64,000 bases of DNA from Gemmatimonadota bacterium (GTDB taxonomy: Bacteria > Gemmatimonadota > Gemmatimonadetes > Longimicrobiales > Gaopeijiaceae): positions 684,001 through 748,000 of the forward strand of contig JAWKQO010000001.1 in the NCBI GenBank assembly GCA_041390105.1. The letters run 5' to 3'. Below are positions 35,106 through 44,065 of this stretch, one piece after another; within the stretch, counting starts at the first letter, position 1, and the number at the start of each line of letters is the position of its first letter. Below the pieces are notes generated by a model that saw only the letters and a list, made by a program, of their open reading frames with translations, was not told the DNA's origin and made no database searches. A program made the position numbers and the translations under genes.

Positions 35106-35657
35106 ATGAACCCAGTGGTCATCCACGTCGATGAGTCCTGCCTCGGCAACCAGTTCCAGGACCGCAGCACCCCGGGTGGCGCCGGGGGACTCCTGGAGGT
35201 TCGCTCCGACGGCGAGATCGCCCGCCGCGACCTGTGGATCTCGGAACCGGATACCACCAACAACCGGATGGCGCTGAAAAGCGCCCTCGAGACGCTCGGC
35301 TCCCTCTCCCGTCCCCGCACCGTGGAGCTGGTGTCCGACAGCCAGTATCTGGTGAAGGGCATGAACGAGTGGATCCACGGATGGAAGCGCAGAGGGTGGC
35401 AGCGCAAGGGAGGCGCCATCGAGAATCTCGAGCTGTGGCAACGGCTCGATCGGGTCGCCCAAGCCCACACGATCCGCTGGGTCTGGGTGCGCGGGCATGC
35501 CGGGCATCCGAAGAACGAGTACGCCAATCATCTGGCGACGCGCGCCGCGCAGGTGCAGGACCAATCGGGCGGCCTCGTGGACTCCGGGTTTCTGGAGTGG
35601 CTGGCCGGGGAACGCGCTCGGGGCCGCTACCTCGACTACGATCCCGACGTGTTCTGA
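35106..35657 (+). CDS. RNase H-like protein with altered active site
   Basis: A 183-residue RNase HI-fold protein that would normally degrade RNA in RNA-DNA hybrids. Recognised by VDESCLGN (first catalytic Asp at residue 9), TTNNRM (50-55), SDSQYLVKGMNEW (Asp 78) and RGHAGHPKNEYANHLA (His 131). In E. coli RNase HI the four carboxylates are Asp10, Glu48, Asp70 and Asp134. Here the Glu position is Ala56 and the last Asp is Asn141, so two of four are missing. The C-terminal 35 residues are extra. The ATG at 35106 matches the family start; the longer frame is antisense to carA. Activity is doubtful. Confidence 0.85.
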   Translation: MNPVVIHVDESCLGNQFQDRSTPGGAGGLLEVRSDGEIARRDLWISEPDTTNNRMALKSALETLGSLSRPRTVELVSDSQYLVKGMNEWIHGWKRRGWQRKGGAIENLELWQRLDRVAQAHTIRWVWVRGHAGHPKNEYANHLATRAAQVQDQSGGLVDSGFLEWLAGERARGRYLDYDPDVF

Positions 35658-35738
35658 CCCCGCTCCCCAAAGCGCCCCGGTGCACGCCCGGGAGCCAGAA
35701 CACGGCGGCCCCCTTTGTGGGGAACGCCCCACACTCCC

Positions 35739-36413
35739 CTAGGCGTGCAGCGCGCGTCCGAACACGCGCGTGAAACCGTCAAGGACCGCCTCGATCACCT
35801 CGTCCATACGCACCTCCCTTCCCAGCACCCGCGCCAGGCTGGTGACGGACGCCTCCGCGATGCCGCAGGGCACGATGGTGGAGAAGTAGTCGAGGTCGGG
35901 ATCCACGTTGAGCGCGAAGCCGTGGCTGGTGATCCATCCAGACGAGACGCGCACTCCAATGGCAGCGATCTTCCCTTCCGGAGTCCAGACGCCGGTCCAG
36001 CCCGGACGCCGCCCAGCGTTCGCAACGCCCAGCCGGGTGACGGCCAGGATGAGGACCTGCTCCAGGTCGCGAAGGTAGCGATGCAGGTCCTTGCGGTCGG
36101 GCTTCAGGTCGAGGATGGGGTAGCCCACCAGCTGACCGGGGCCATGATAGGTGACGTCCCCACCCCGCCCCACCTCGTGCATCGCAATGCCGAGACGGGC
36201 ACGCTCCCCTTCGTCGACCAGCACGTGGTCGGGCGCGGCCGAGGTGCCCAACGTGATCACGTGCGGATGCTCCAGGAGCAGCAACTGATCGGGGAGCGCT
36301 CCACTGCGCCGCTGACCGACCAACTCCGCCTGCAGCTTCAAGGCCTCGTCGTACCCGACGGTGCCCAGCCGCCGCACCTGCAGTATCCGCGCACCCTCGA
36401 TCGACGCGCTCAT
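35739..36413 (-). CDS. lipB: Lipoyl(octanoyl) transferase
   Basis: Transfers octanoate from acyl carrier protein to lipoyl domains. It has 224 residues with RGGDVTYHGPGQLVGYPI, the catalytic Lys in GKIAAIGVRVSSGWI, and the Cys in IVPCGI. It follows the E2 gene of the 2-oxoacid dehydrogenase by 19 bases, whose lipoyl domain is an expected substrate. The stop converges with the RNase H-like gene after an 81-base gap in which I see only weak hairpins. Confidence 0.95.
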   Translation of the reverse strand: MSASIEGARILQVRRLGTVGYDEALKLQAELVGQRRSGALPDQLLLLEHPHVITLGTSAAPDHVLVDEGERARLGIAMHEVGRGGDVTYHGPGQLVGYPILDLKPDRKDLHRYLRDLEQVLILAVTRLGVANAGRRPGWTGVWTPEGKIAAIGVRVSSGWITSHGFALNVDPDLDYFSTIVPCGIAEASVTSLARVLGREVRMDEVIEAVLDGFTRVFGRALHA

Positions 36414-36432
36414 GCCTTCATGCGCCGCACCC

Positions 36433-37827
36433 TCAAGCGTCTTCGGGGAACGCCTCCAGCAGATCCTTCAGGTCCGACAGGAATCGCGCAGCGTCGGCGC
36501 CATCCACGATGCGGTGGTCGTAGCCCAGCGAGAAGAAGGAACGCTTGCGGATCGCGATGGAGTCCGCTCCCGTCGTCGGGTCCGTGACCACCACCACCCG
36601 CTTATCGATCGACCCAGTGCCCAGGATCGCCGACGTGCCCTTGGGAATGATCGGCATGCCCACCATCGTTCCCAACACACCGGGGTTGGTGATGGAGAAG
36701 CTGGCACCCTGGATCTCCTGCGGCTGGAGCTGCCGGGCACGGGCGCGCTCGGCCAGGTCGATGATGCGTCGAGCCAGGCCGACCAGAGAAAGGTCCGCGG
36801 CGTCGTGGATGACGGGAACGATGAGCCCGGGATTGAGATCGACCGCCATTCCCAGGTTCACGCGCCCGCGATAGATGACGTTGTTCCCCGACACGGCCGC
36901 GTTGACCATCGGGTAGCGCGCCAGTGTACGCGCACAAGCCCAGGCCACGAATGTGGTGTAGCTGACCTTCGCGCCCTGCTCCGCCCACGCCGTCTTGTGC
37001 GCACGTCGCAGATCATCGATGCGCGAAAAGTCGATCTCGATGAACGAGTGGACGTGGGGCGCCACGCGTTTGGCCAACACCATGTGCTCCGCCGTGAGGC
37101 GACGGATCTTGTCCATCGTCTCGACCCGGTCTCCCTCGCGCACGGGGAACTCGGGGTGCTGCACCTCATTGTAGAACCGCTGCCAGAGGTCGGAGGGCGC
37201 AGTGGCCGCGGCCGGCGCGGCGACGGCCGGTGCCGGGCGCGCCGCAGGCGCCGCCGCCGGGCTCGGAGGCGCGACAGGCCCCTGCTCGATGTGTTTGAGG
37301 ATATCTGACTTGGTGACTCGCCCTGCGTGCCCGCTCCCGGAGACGGCGGCGATGTCGATTCCGTGCTCCTCGGCGATCTTTCGCACGACGGGCGTGGAGC
37401 GCTGGCGGAGCCGCTCCTCTACCGATGATGGCGATTCGGCGGCCGGCGCCTGGGTGGCGGGCGCGGAGGCCGGTGCCGTGGCCACGGCGGTCGCGACGGG
37501 GGCAGCCGCCGGCGCGGGAGCCGGGGTGGGCTCGGGTGCAGCCGGGGCCGGCGCGACAGCAGGCGCCGGCGCGGCGGCAGCAGACGCGTCGGTCTCGATG
37601 TAGGCCACGACCGTCCCCACTTCCACGGTCTCCCCCTCGGCCACCTTCACCTCGGCCAGGACGCCCGCGGACGGAGCCGGGATCTCGGCGTCGACCTTGT
37701 CGGTCGAGATCTCCAGGATGGGCTCGTCGCGCTGCACGGGCTCACCCACCTGCTTGAGCCACTTCGACACCGTTCCCTCAGCGATCGATTCCCCCATCTG
37801 GGGCATCGGAACCTCGATGCGAGCCAC
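36433..37827 (-). CDS. 2-oxoacid dehydrogenase complex E2 (dihydrolipoamide acyltransferase)
   Basis: Core acyltransferase of a 2-oxoacid dehydrogenase complex; 464 residues. Domains: lipoyl domain (about 1-78) with the lipoylated Lys in EISTDKVDAEIPAP; a long Ala/Pro linker; an E3/E1-binding domain around TPVVRKIAEEHGIDIAAVSG; a second Ala-rich linker; and a catalytic domain ending in the active-site GYDHRIVDGADAARFL. The GTG at 37827 is chosen because GGAG lies 8 bases upstream. I cannot tell by eye whether the substrate is pyruvate, a branched-chain 2-oxoacid or 2-oxoglutarate; the split E1 favours the first two. Confidence 0.92.
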   Translation of the reverse strand: MARIEVPMPQMGESIAEGTVSKWLKQVGEPVQRDEPILEISTDKVDAEIPAPSAGVLAEVKVAEGETVEVGTVVAYIETDASAAAAPAPAVAPAPAAPEPTPAPAPAAAPVATAVATAPASAPATQAPAAESPSSVEERLRQRSTPVVRKIAEEHGIDIAAVSGSGHAGRVTKSDILKHIEQGPVAPPSPAAAPAARPAPAVAAPAAATAPSDLWQRFYNEVQHPEFPVREGDRVETMDKIRRLTAEHMVLAKRVAPHVHSFIEIDFSRIDDLRRAHKTAWAEQGAKVSYTTFVAWACARTLARYPMVNAAVSGNNVIYRGRVNLGMAVDLNPGLIVPVIHDAADLSLVGLARRIIDLAERARARQLQPQEIQGASFSITNPGVLGTMVGMPIIPKGTSAILGTGSIDKRVVVVTDPTTGADSIAIRKRSFFSLGYDHRIVDGADAARFLSDLKDLLEAFPEDA

Positions 37828-37947
37828 GCTCGTCACTCCGTTTCGTTGGGTCGTCTGTGGCCGGTCGGCGGGCGGAGCCCACATACCCCCCGGCTGGCAC
37901 GGGTTTCCTTCGCCGCCGCCCTGGTCGCCGCGGCCTCTGCCCTTCTG

Positions 37948-38967
37948 CTAGTATCGCGCCAGGTAGCGGCTGGCCGACACGATGTCCCCCGACTGTGGCA
38001 GGAAGAAATCCTCCAGGGTGCCCGCATACGGCACCGGAGCGTCGATCGCGGTGACGCGCAGGATGGGCGCGTCCAACCATTCGAAGGCCTGCTCGTTGAC
38101 CCGCATGGCGATTTCTCCGGCGATGCCGCCCGTGCGGGTGTCTTCGTGCACGATGAGCAAGCGGCCGGTCTTCCTCACCGACGCGGCGATGGCCTCGTCG
38201 TCGAGGGGGAGGAGCGTGCGCAGGTCCAGGATCTCCAGCGAGATCCCGTCTTCGCGGGCGAGGGCCTCGGCCGCCTCCAGGCTCCGGTGTACCATCTGAC
38301 CGTACGTCACCACAGTCAGGTCGCTTCCCTCTCGCACGACGCGTGCCTTGCCCAGTTCCACGATGAAGTCCTCGTCCGGCAGCACTTCGCGGAGGGCTGG
38401 CGCCCGGTAGAGCCCCTTGTGCTCCTCGAAGATGACCGGATCGGGATCCCGGATCGCCGCTTTGAGAAGCCCTTTGGCGTCGTACGGTGTCGAGGGGTAG
38501 ACGATCTTCAGCCCCGGCGTGTGGAAGAAGGCCATCTCCACGTTCTGGGAGTGGAACGGCCCGCCGCGGTTGCCGCCGCCCACGGGTCCGCGGATGACCA
38601 GCGGCATCGCCCCACTGCCGCGATACAGCGACGTGGCGATGTAGTTGGTGATGACATCGTAGGCCGGCGAGATGAAGTCCATGAACTGCATCTCCACCAC
38701 GGGTCTGAGACCCATGTGGGCGGCTCCCGCGGCTGCGCCGGTGAAGCCCGCCTCCGAGATCGGCGTGTCGATCACCCGGTGGGTCCCGAAACGATCGAGG
38801 AAGCCCTTCGTGACCTTGAAGGCTCCCCCGTACACGCCGATGTCCTCTCCCATGAGGAAGACGCGATCGTCCGCCTCCATCTCTTCCCAGAGTGCCTCGG
38901 CGATCGCCTCGAGCAACGTCACGGGCTCTCGACGGGCGGTGCGCGACACATGCTCGGGTCGGTCCAT
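37948..38967 (-). CDS. 2-oxoacid dehydrogenase E1 component, beta subunit
   Basis: Beta chain of the thiamine-diphosphate-dependent decarboxylase. It has 339 residues. Seen are FLMGEDIGVYGGAFKVTKGF, the SEAGFTGAAAGAAHMGLRPV block and MQFMDFISPAYDVITN. The ATG at 38967 has GAGGG about 7 bases upstream. Another in-frame ATG at 39012, 8 bases after the E1-alpha stop and preceded by GAGGAA, would add 15 residues. The order is E1-alpha, E1-beta, E2, lipB. Confidence 0.93.
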   Translation of the reverse strand: MDRPEHVSRTARREPVTLLEAIAEALWEEMEADDRVFLMGEDIGVYGGAFKVTKGFLDRFGTHRVIDTPISEAGFTGAAAGAAHMGLRPVVEMQFMDFISPAYDVITNYIATSLYRGSGAMPLVIRGPVGGGNRGGPFHSQNVEMAFFHTPGLKIVYPSTPYDAKGLLKAAIRDPDPVIFEEHKGLYRAPALREVLPDEDFIVELGKARVVREGSDLTVVTYGQMVHRSLEAAEALAREDGISLEILDLRTLLPLDDEAIAASVRKTGRLLIVHEDTRTGGIAGEIAMRVNEQAFEWLDAPILRVTAIDAPVPYAGTLEDFFLPQSGDIVSASRYLARY

Positions 38968-39020
38968 CGTGGTTCCCTCGCCCCTGCGGGTACCTTCTGC
39001 GGTCAACGCCATCGCGTTCC

Positions 39021-40079
39021 TCACCGTGCCGCCGCCACTGGCGTTCGCGTCCAGGGCAGCAGCGCGTCCATCCCGGAGTAGACGTCCTGCAACGCGTCGT
39101 TCGGCGTGGGGGAAGGCTCGGCCACCGCCTGCTCGGCGGCATCCTGCACCTCGCTCTCCACGGCGCCCACGATGGCATCGAGTTCGGTGGCAGCTACGCC
39201 GGCATGCTCTTCGAGGCGACGCCGAAACCGGTCGATGGGATCGCGGGCCGCCCACGATGCCAGCTCCTCGGCCGCGACATACTCCTGCGCATCGTGTTGG
39301 GCATGCCCGAGGCGTCGGTACGTGCGCATCTCCAGCAGCGCAGGCCCCGCTCCGCTGCGCGCATGCGCGATCGCGCGCCGCGCCGCGCTGAACACTGCGA
39401 GCACGTCGTTCCCATCCACCGACTCTGCCCACAAACCATACCCGGGCGCCTTCTCGGTGAAGCTCGCCAAACGCGTCTGCTTCGTCGTTGGCGTGGAGAA
39501 CGCCCATTGGTTGTGTTCCACGGCGATCACCAACGGACAGCGGAGTGCGGCTGCCAGGTTCACGCCCTCGTGCCAGGCACCTGTCGAAGTCTGGCCGTCG
39601 CCACCGAACACGAGTCCGACACGGTCTTCGCCGCGGAGCTTGAACGCGAGCGCGACTCCAGCCATGACCTCCGCCATCACCCCCAGCGGGGAGACCGGGC
39701 CCACCAGCCCCCGCTCGAAGTCGCTCCAATGCACATTGGCTTCCCGGCCCCGGGTGGGTCCGGTGGCGCGCGAGAGATACTGCCGGAAGAGATCGAGCGG
39801 CGTCCCTCCCATCAGGAAGACAGCACCGGTGGCTCGCACGGTCTGCCCCACGACGTCGCCGGTTCCATCGTCGCGTCGGCGCAACGCATAAGCGGCACCC
39901 ACGGCGCACGCCTCCTGCCCCAACGATCGATAGACGCCGCCTTTGATGTGCCCCTGCTTGAACAGGAGATCGAGGCGCTCTTCGGCGGCCCGATTCAGGA
40001 CCAGCGCGCGAAAGACCTCCAGCAGCTCGGACCGGTCGAGACCGGCCCAGTCCGGTTCGTCCGTCTCCAATGCCGTCAC
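39021..40079 (-). CDS. 2-oxoacid dehydrogenase E1 component, alpha subunit
   Basis: Alpha chain holding the thiamine diphosphate site. The motif GDGQTSTGAWHEGVNLAAAL, followed about 20 residues later by EHNQWAFSTPT, is the TPP-binding pattern. GREANVHWSDFERG and the GHAQHDAQEY region near the phosphorylation loop are also visible. The GTG at 40079 gives 352 residues and avoids overlapping secG much; a GTG at 40133 would overlap it. The start is therefore uncertain by about 18 residues. Confidence 0.9.
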   Translation of the reverse strand: MTALETDEPDWAGLDRSELLEVFRALVLNRAAEERLDLLFKQGHIKGGVYRSLGQEACAVGAAYALRRRDDGTGDVVGQTVRATGAVFLMGGTPLDLFRQYLSRATGPTRGREANVHWSDFERGLVGPVSPLGVMAEVMAGVALAFKLRGEDRVGLVFGGDGQTSTGAWHEGVNLAAALRCPLVIAVEHNQWAFSTPTTKQTRLASFTEKAPGYGLWAESVDGNDVLAVFSAARRAIAHARSGAGPALLEMRTYRRLGHAQHDAQEYVAAEELASWAARDPIDRFRRRLEEHAGVAATELDAIVGAVESEVQDAAEQAVAEPSPTPNDALQDVYSGMDALLPWTRTPVAAAR

Positions 40080-40089
40080 AGGTGTGTGG

Positions 40090-40473
40090 CTAGAGTCCGG
40101 GGTTGCCCGGTTCCGTCGCGGGGGCCGTTTCACCGGCGGGCGGCTCGCTACCGGTGTCGGGCGTGTCGGTCAAACCCGGAAGCACCGGTGTGGGGGCGGT
40201 GTTCGTGGGCGCGGCCGGCTCCAGGATCGAGCGCGGCGTCTGCGCGCGCGAGGACATGATCGAGAGGATCAAGGACAGCGCCATGAAGATGGCGCCGGCC
40301 GTCCAGGTGGCGCGCGTCAGCACAGTCGTGGCTTGCCGCCCGCCGAGGACGTCTGACGCGGCCGCACCACCCCCCATGGCCGCCAGGCCACCACCCTTCC
40401 CGGATTGCAGGAGGATCACGACGCCGAGAAAGATGCCGACGAGAACGAGCAGGACCAGCAGAAGTGCGTACAT
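40090..40473 (-). CDS. secG: Preprotein translocase subunit SecG
   Basis: Small membrane subunit of the SecYEG channel. It has 127 residues. Two hydrophobic helices, about residues 2-22 and 57-75, flank the conserved cytoplasmic loop LQSGKGGGLAAMGGGAAASD. A Pro/Thr-rich tail follows. It lies downstream of tpiA by 107 bases, a common secG context in bacteria, and is followed by the E1-alpha gene. Confidence 0.93.
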   Translation of the reverse strand: MYALLLVLLVLVGIFLGVVILLQSGKGGGLAAMGGGAAASDVLGGRQATTVLTRATWTAGAIFMALSLILSIMSSRAQTPRSILEPAAPTNTAPTPVLPGLTDTPDTGSEPPAGETAPATEPGNPGL

Positions 40474-40580
40474 GTGCCTGGGTGCCCCGGACTGCGGGCG
40501 TGGTTCGAGTGGACGGCCGGACAGTCGAAAAAGCTCTCAACCCCTCCGTAGCCCGTCAACCCGTTGGCAGGAGCAGCCCC

Positions 40581-41330
40581 TCAGCCGCCAGCGGCCACGA
40601 TCTGAGCAAAGCTCTGGGGTTCCAGGCTGGCTCCCCCGACCAGCAGCCCGTCGACGTCGGCCTGGGCCAGGAGCTCGCCGGCGTTCCCCGGCTTGACACT
40701 GCCGCCGTAGAGAATGGGGATGGTGACGGATCGGGCCGAACCCAGGCGCGCCGCCAGTCGTTCCCGCAGGAAGCGCTGGGCCTCCTGCGCGTCGGCGGGC
40801 GTCGCCGTTTCGCCGGTTCCGATCGCCCAAACCGGCTCATAGGCCACCATCACCTCGGCCGCAGACGCATCCGCGAACGCTCCCAGGACGGCGTCCAACT
40901 GGGTGCCGATGACCTGCTCGAGCCGGCCCGAGCGGCGTTCCTGCAGCGTTTCGCCCACGCAAACGACCGGGGTCAGCCCGACGGCCAGGACGCTGGCGGT
41001 CTTCAGGGCTACCTGCTCGTCGGTCTCGCCGAACACGTGCCGGCGCTCCGAGTGGCCGATCAGGACGTGGCGCGCTCCGGCCTCGGCGGCCATGCCCGCC
41101 GAGACCTCCCCGGTGAAGGCCCCCTGGGCCTCCCAGTACACGTTCTGGACGCCCAGCTCCACCCCGGCTGGAGCACTCTCGCGGGCCGCCGCGAAGCTCA
41201 GCGCCGGCGGGAACACCAGCACCCGGGCCTGGGCCCTCGACAGGTCGGGCAACTGCCGGAAGAACGAGGCGGTCGCGTCCGGGCCGTGGTGCATCTTCCA
41301 GTTGCCAGCCACCACCGGGCGAGCGCTCAT
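40581..41330 (-). CDS. tpiA: Triose-phosphate isomerase
   Basis: Interconverts dihydroxyacetone phosphate and glyceraldehyde 3-phosphate. It has 249 residues. Catalytic Lys is in GNWKMHH, catalytic His in LIGHSERRHVF and catalytic Glu in VAYEPVWAIGTG. The ATG at 41330 overlaps the pgk stop as ATGA, so the two are translationally coupled. The longer upstream frame is a shadow inside pgk. Confidence 0.97.
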   Translation of the reverse strand: MSARPVVAGNWKMHHGPDATASFFRQLPDLSRAQARVLVFPPALSFAAARESAPAGVELGVQNVYWEAQGAFTGEVSAGMAAEAGARHVLIGHSERRHVFGETDEQVALKTASVLAVGLTPVVCVGETLQERRSGRLEQVIGTQLDAVLGAFADASAAEVMVAYEPVWAIGTGETATPADAQEAQRFLRERLAARLGSARSVTIPILYGGSVKPGNAGELLAQADVDGLLVGGASLEPQSFAQIVAAGG

Positions 41331-42541
41331 GTTCCCTCCACCATCGTGAGTACGTCGACGCCCGGCAGGGTCTCCCCGGCCAGGAGCTCCAGGGAGGCTC
41401 CGCCCCCGGTGGAGACGTGGGTCATCCGCTCCGACACGCCGGCCACCTCGGCGGCCAACGCCGAATCGCCACCCCCGACCACGGCGAGCGCGCCCCGATC
41501 CGCGGCTTCGGCGATCGACTCGGCGACCGACAGGGTCCCTTGAGCGAAGGGGGCCATCTCGAACACACCCATGGGACCATTCCACACGATCGTGCGGGCG
41601 CGAGCCAACTCGGTGCCGTAGAGCGTCTCGGTGGCCGGCCCGATGTCGCCGATCCGGTCGCCCGGCTCGACCTGCGTGCGCTCTACGATGCGCGTGGCGG
41701 CCTCGGGAGAGATCACATCGGAGACGCGGCAGTCGACAGGGAGCAGAAGCCGCTCACCCGCCCGCGCCAGCAGGTCAGCCGCCATCGGAACACGGTCCTG
41801 CTCCACGAGCGAGTCACCGGTCTCGAGCCCCAGCGCCAGGAAGAAGGTGTTGGCCATCGCCCCGCCGATGATGAGGCGGTCGACGCGATCGAGCAGGGCC
41901 TGCACGACGTCGATCTTCCCCGAGATCTTGGCGCCGCCCAACACCGCCACGAAGGGGCGCTCAGGGTCCGACAGAGCGCTTCCCAGGAACCGCAGTTCGC
42001 GCTCCATCAGCAAGCCTGCCAGGGCCTCTCCGCCCTTCGCCCGCACCGCCCGCGGGAGCGCCTCCGTGGAGGCATGGGCACGATGCGCGGTGCCGAAGGC
42101 ATCGTTCACGTAGACGTCCGCCCAGCGCGCCCACTCCGCACCCAGCTCCGCGTCGTTGGCGGTCTCTCCCGGGTCGAAGCGCGTGTTCTCCAAGAGGAGC
42201 AACCCACCGTCGGCGACCTCGGCGACCGCGGCATCCACGGCCGGCCCGCGCCACTGATCCAGGAAGTGCACGGGGACCTCCAGGCGCTCCGCCAGGCGGG
42301 TGGCCACCGGTGCCAGGGAGTACCGCGGGTCCGGTCCGTCCTTGGGACGTCCGAAGTGCGAGAGCATCACGATCCGTGCTCCCGCCTCACGAAGCCTGCG
42401 CAACGTGGGGAGCACGGCGTCGATACGGGTGTCGTCCTGGACGACGCCGTCGGCGACGGGGACGTTCAGATCCAGGCGTAGCGCGACGACTCGTCCGCGC
42501 AGCGCGCCCTGGGGTAGGTCTTCAATGGTTTTGCGTCGCAT
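41327..42541 (-). CDS. pgk: Phosphoglycerate kinase
   Basis: Makes ATP from 1,3-bisphosphoglycerate in glycolysis. It has 404 residues. Motifs: LRLDLNVPVADG, SHFGRPKDGPDPRYSLAPVA, LENTRFDPGETANDAELG, GGAKISGKIDV and the C-terminal VVGGGDSALAAEVAG. The ATG at 42541 begins the family N-terminus; a longer frame exists upstream. Pgk and tpiA follow gapA but two regulatory genes (sigma factor and TonB-domain protein) lie between. Confidence 0.96.
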   Translation of the reverse strand: MRRKTIEDLPQGALRGRVVALRLDLNVPVADGVVQDDTRIDAVLPTLRRLREAGARIVMLSHFGRPKDGPDPRYSLAPVATRLAERLEVPVHFLDQWRGPAVDAAVAEVADGGLLLLENTRFDPGETANDAELGAEWARWADVYVNDAFGTAHRAHASTEALPRAVRAKGGEALAGLLMERELRFLGSALSDPERPFVAVLGGAKISGKIDVVQALLDRVDRLIIGGAMANTFFLALGLETGDSLVEQDRVPMAADLLARAGERLLLPVDCRVSDVISPEAATRIVERTQVEPGDRIGDIGPATETLYGTELARARTIVWNGPMGVFEMAPFAQGTLSVAESIAEAADRGALAVVGGGDSALAAEVAGVSERMTHVSTGGGASLELLAGETLPGVDVLTMVEGT

Positions 42542-42634
42542 GGGATCGGAGGGCGTGCGAGCACCCCGGGGCGCATCCCCGGGCAGAACTCGAAGCTGGC
42601 AGCGCACGCCCTCGAAGGGAAGCGTGCCGCCGCC

Positions 42635-43414
42635 CTAGCTCCCGCGACGTGCCACCGACTGGACGTTCACGTCGAACTCCACCCAGGTGCCCACGGGCTG
42701 TCCTCGACGACGCGCCGGCGTGAAGCGGAAGTGCTCGGCTGCCTTGAGGGCGGCCGTATCGAGCTCCGCAATCCCTGAGCTGCTCGAGATCTGGCGATCA
42801 TCGACGCTCCCGTCGGCCTCGACCCACAGGATGAGCCGTACCACACCCACGACACCCTGGTCTTCCAGTCGATCGGGATAGAACCACCGCACCAGCTCGT
42901 CCACGCCCTCCCGATCCAACAGGACCGGGTAGGCGTCGAAAGGAGCCACGTCGGAGAGGTCTCCGTCCCAAAGGGAGGGGGCCGGCGCCTCGGGAGCCTG
43001 CTCTTCCCTGCTGACCGACGCCAGCGGGATGAAGACCGGATCCCGCTCGAGGTCGCTGCTCCCCGGGGGGTCCAAGGCGACCGGAACCGGTGCCGGAGTG
43101 GGGGGCTCGGCGCGGAAGCGGGTCTGGACCGAGCCGATCAACTCCACGATGGATGCCCGTGCCGAAGGAACGGCAAACAGACCCGTGAGCAGCACCGCAG
43201 AGGCGGCCAGCAACGCCGGCCGCACGAAGGGGGCCCGACGGCGGCCGTACACCCCTTCCGCCCGGGCCACCGCTTCCAGCTCGGCGCGCAGCTCAGGCCC
43301 GAAGGACGGTCGTTCCTGGAACTCGATCGATTCCAACTCCCCACGGAGCGTACGAAGCTCCTCGGAGAGTCCTTCTCTATCTCTAGAGGCGAGCATGTCG
43401 TCCTCGTTCTCCAT
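42635..43414 (-). CDS. Membrane protein with C-terminal TonB-like domain
   Basis: A 259-residue protein encoded directly after the ECF sigma gene, sharing one base (TGATG). Residues 1-60 are charged and cytoplasmic, followed by one hydrophobic helix (about 68-85) and a Pro-rich periplasmic linker. The C-terminal 90 residues match TonB C-terminal domains (VVGVVRLILWVEADGSVDD, LDTAALKAAEHFRFTPARRR, GQPVGTWVEFDV). No anti-sigma zinc motif (HxxxCxxC) is visible. The position suggests that it controls the sigma factor or links it to the outer membrane, which is inference; alternatively it is an ordinary periplasmic TonB-like protein. Confidence 0.78.
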   Translation of the reverse strand: MENEDDMLASRDREGLSEELRTLRGELESIEFQERPSFGPELRAELEAVARAEGVYGRRRAPFVRPALLAASAVLLTGLFAVPSARASIVELIGSVQTRFRAEPPTPAPVPVALDPPGSSDLERDPVFIPLASVSREEQAPEAPAPSLWDGDLSDVAPFDAYPVLLDREGVDELVRWFYPDRLEDQGVVGVVRLILWVEADGSVDDRQISSSSGIAELDTAALKAAEHFRFTPARRRGQPVGTWVEFDVNVQSVARRGS

Positions 43415-43992
43415 CAATTGTGCCCGACGCCTTCCCGGTCGAGCGCATCACGCAGCCGGCGCAGCGCACGGTGGATCCGCACCGCGACCGCGTTCTGGCT
43501 GACATCCATGGCTTCGGCGATCTCCTGATTGGAGAGGCCAGAACCGTACCGCAACGAGAGGATCTCCTGATCGGCGCGGCGCAGGCGCCCGCTGGCGTTC
43601 AGGATGCGCTGCACGCGCTCCTCGCGGACCAGGCGGAGCTCGGGTGAGTCCTCACCCGAGACCAGGTCCGGAACCTTGTCGAGAGAGACATGCAACGCGC
43701 CACGGCGGCGCAGCGCCCTGAGGTGGTCCGTCACCGCGTTGCGTGCGATGCGGAGGAGCCAGGTGCGCGGCGAGGCCTTGGAGGGGTCGTAGCGCGCGAA
43801 GGAGCGCAGCGCCTTGACGAACACCTCCGACGTGACGTCCTCGGCAGCCTCGCGGGTCGCCAGCCGGAAACGGACGTACCGGAATACCGTCGACCGGTGG
43901 TCGTCGTACCAGGCGGCAAAATCAGCCGGCAGGGCACTGTCCCGGGCCGGCGACGCGGCCCCCTGGGTGTCTCGAATCTCGAAGTCTCGCAT
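43414..43992 (-). CDS. ECF-type RNA polymerase sigma factor
   Basis: A 192-residue extracytoplasmic-function sigma factor. Region 2 includes FRYVRFRLATREAAEDVTSE and the core-binding/-10 helix DPSKASPRTWLLRIARNAVT. Region 4 has ADQEILSLRYGSGLSNQEIA with a helix-turn-helix ending VRIHRALRRLRDAL. It sits between gapA and the TonB-domain protein, and the ATG at 43992 has the normal family length. The promoter it recognises cannot be inferred here. Confidence 0.9.
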   Translation of the reverse strand: MRDFEIRDTQGAASPARDSALPADFAAWYDDHRSTVFRYVRFRLATREAAEDVTSEVFVKALRSFARYDPSKASPRTWLLRIARNAVTDHLRALRRRGALHVSLDKVPDLVSGEDSPELRLVREERVQRILNASGRLRRADQEILSLRYGSGLSNQEIAEAMDVSQNAVAVRIHRALRRLRDALDREGVGHN

Positions 43993-44065
43993 CGGCCGGA
44001 CCATACGCGACGCCGCGTCCGGCGTTACACCTTTGCGTGGCGGCCGTCGCCGAGACATCGGTGGC

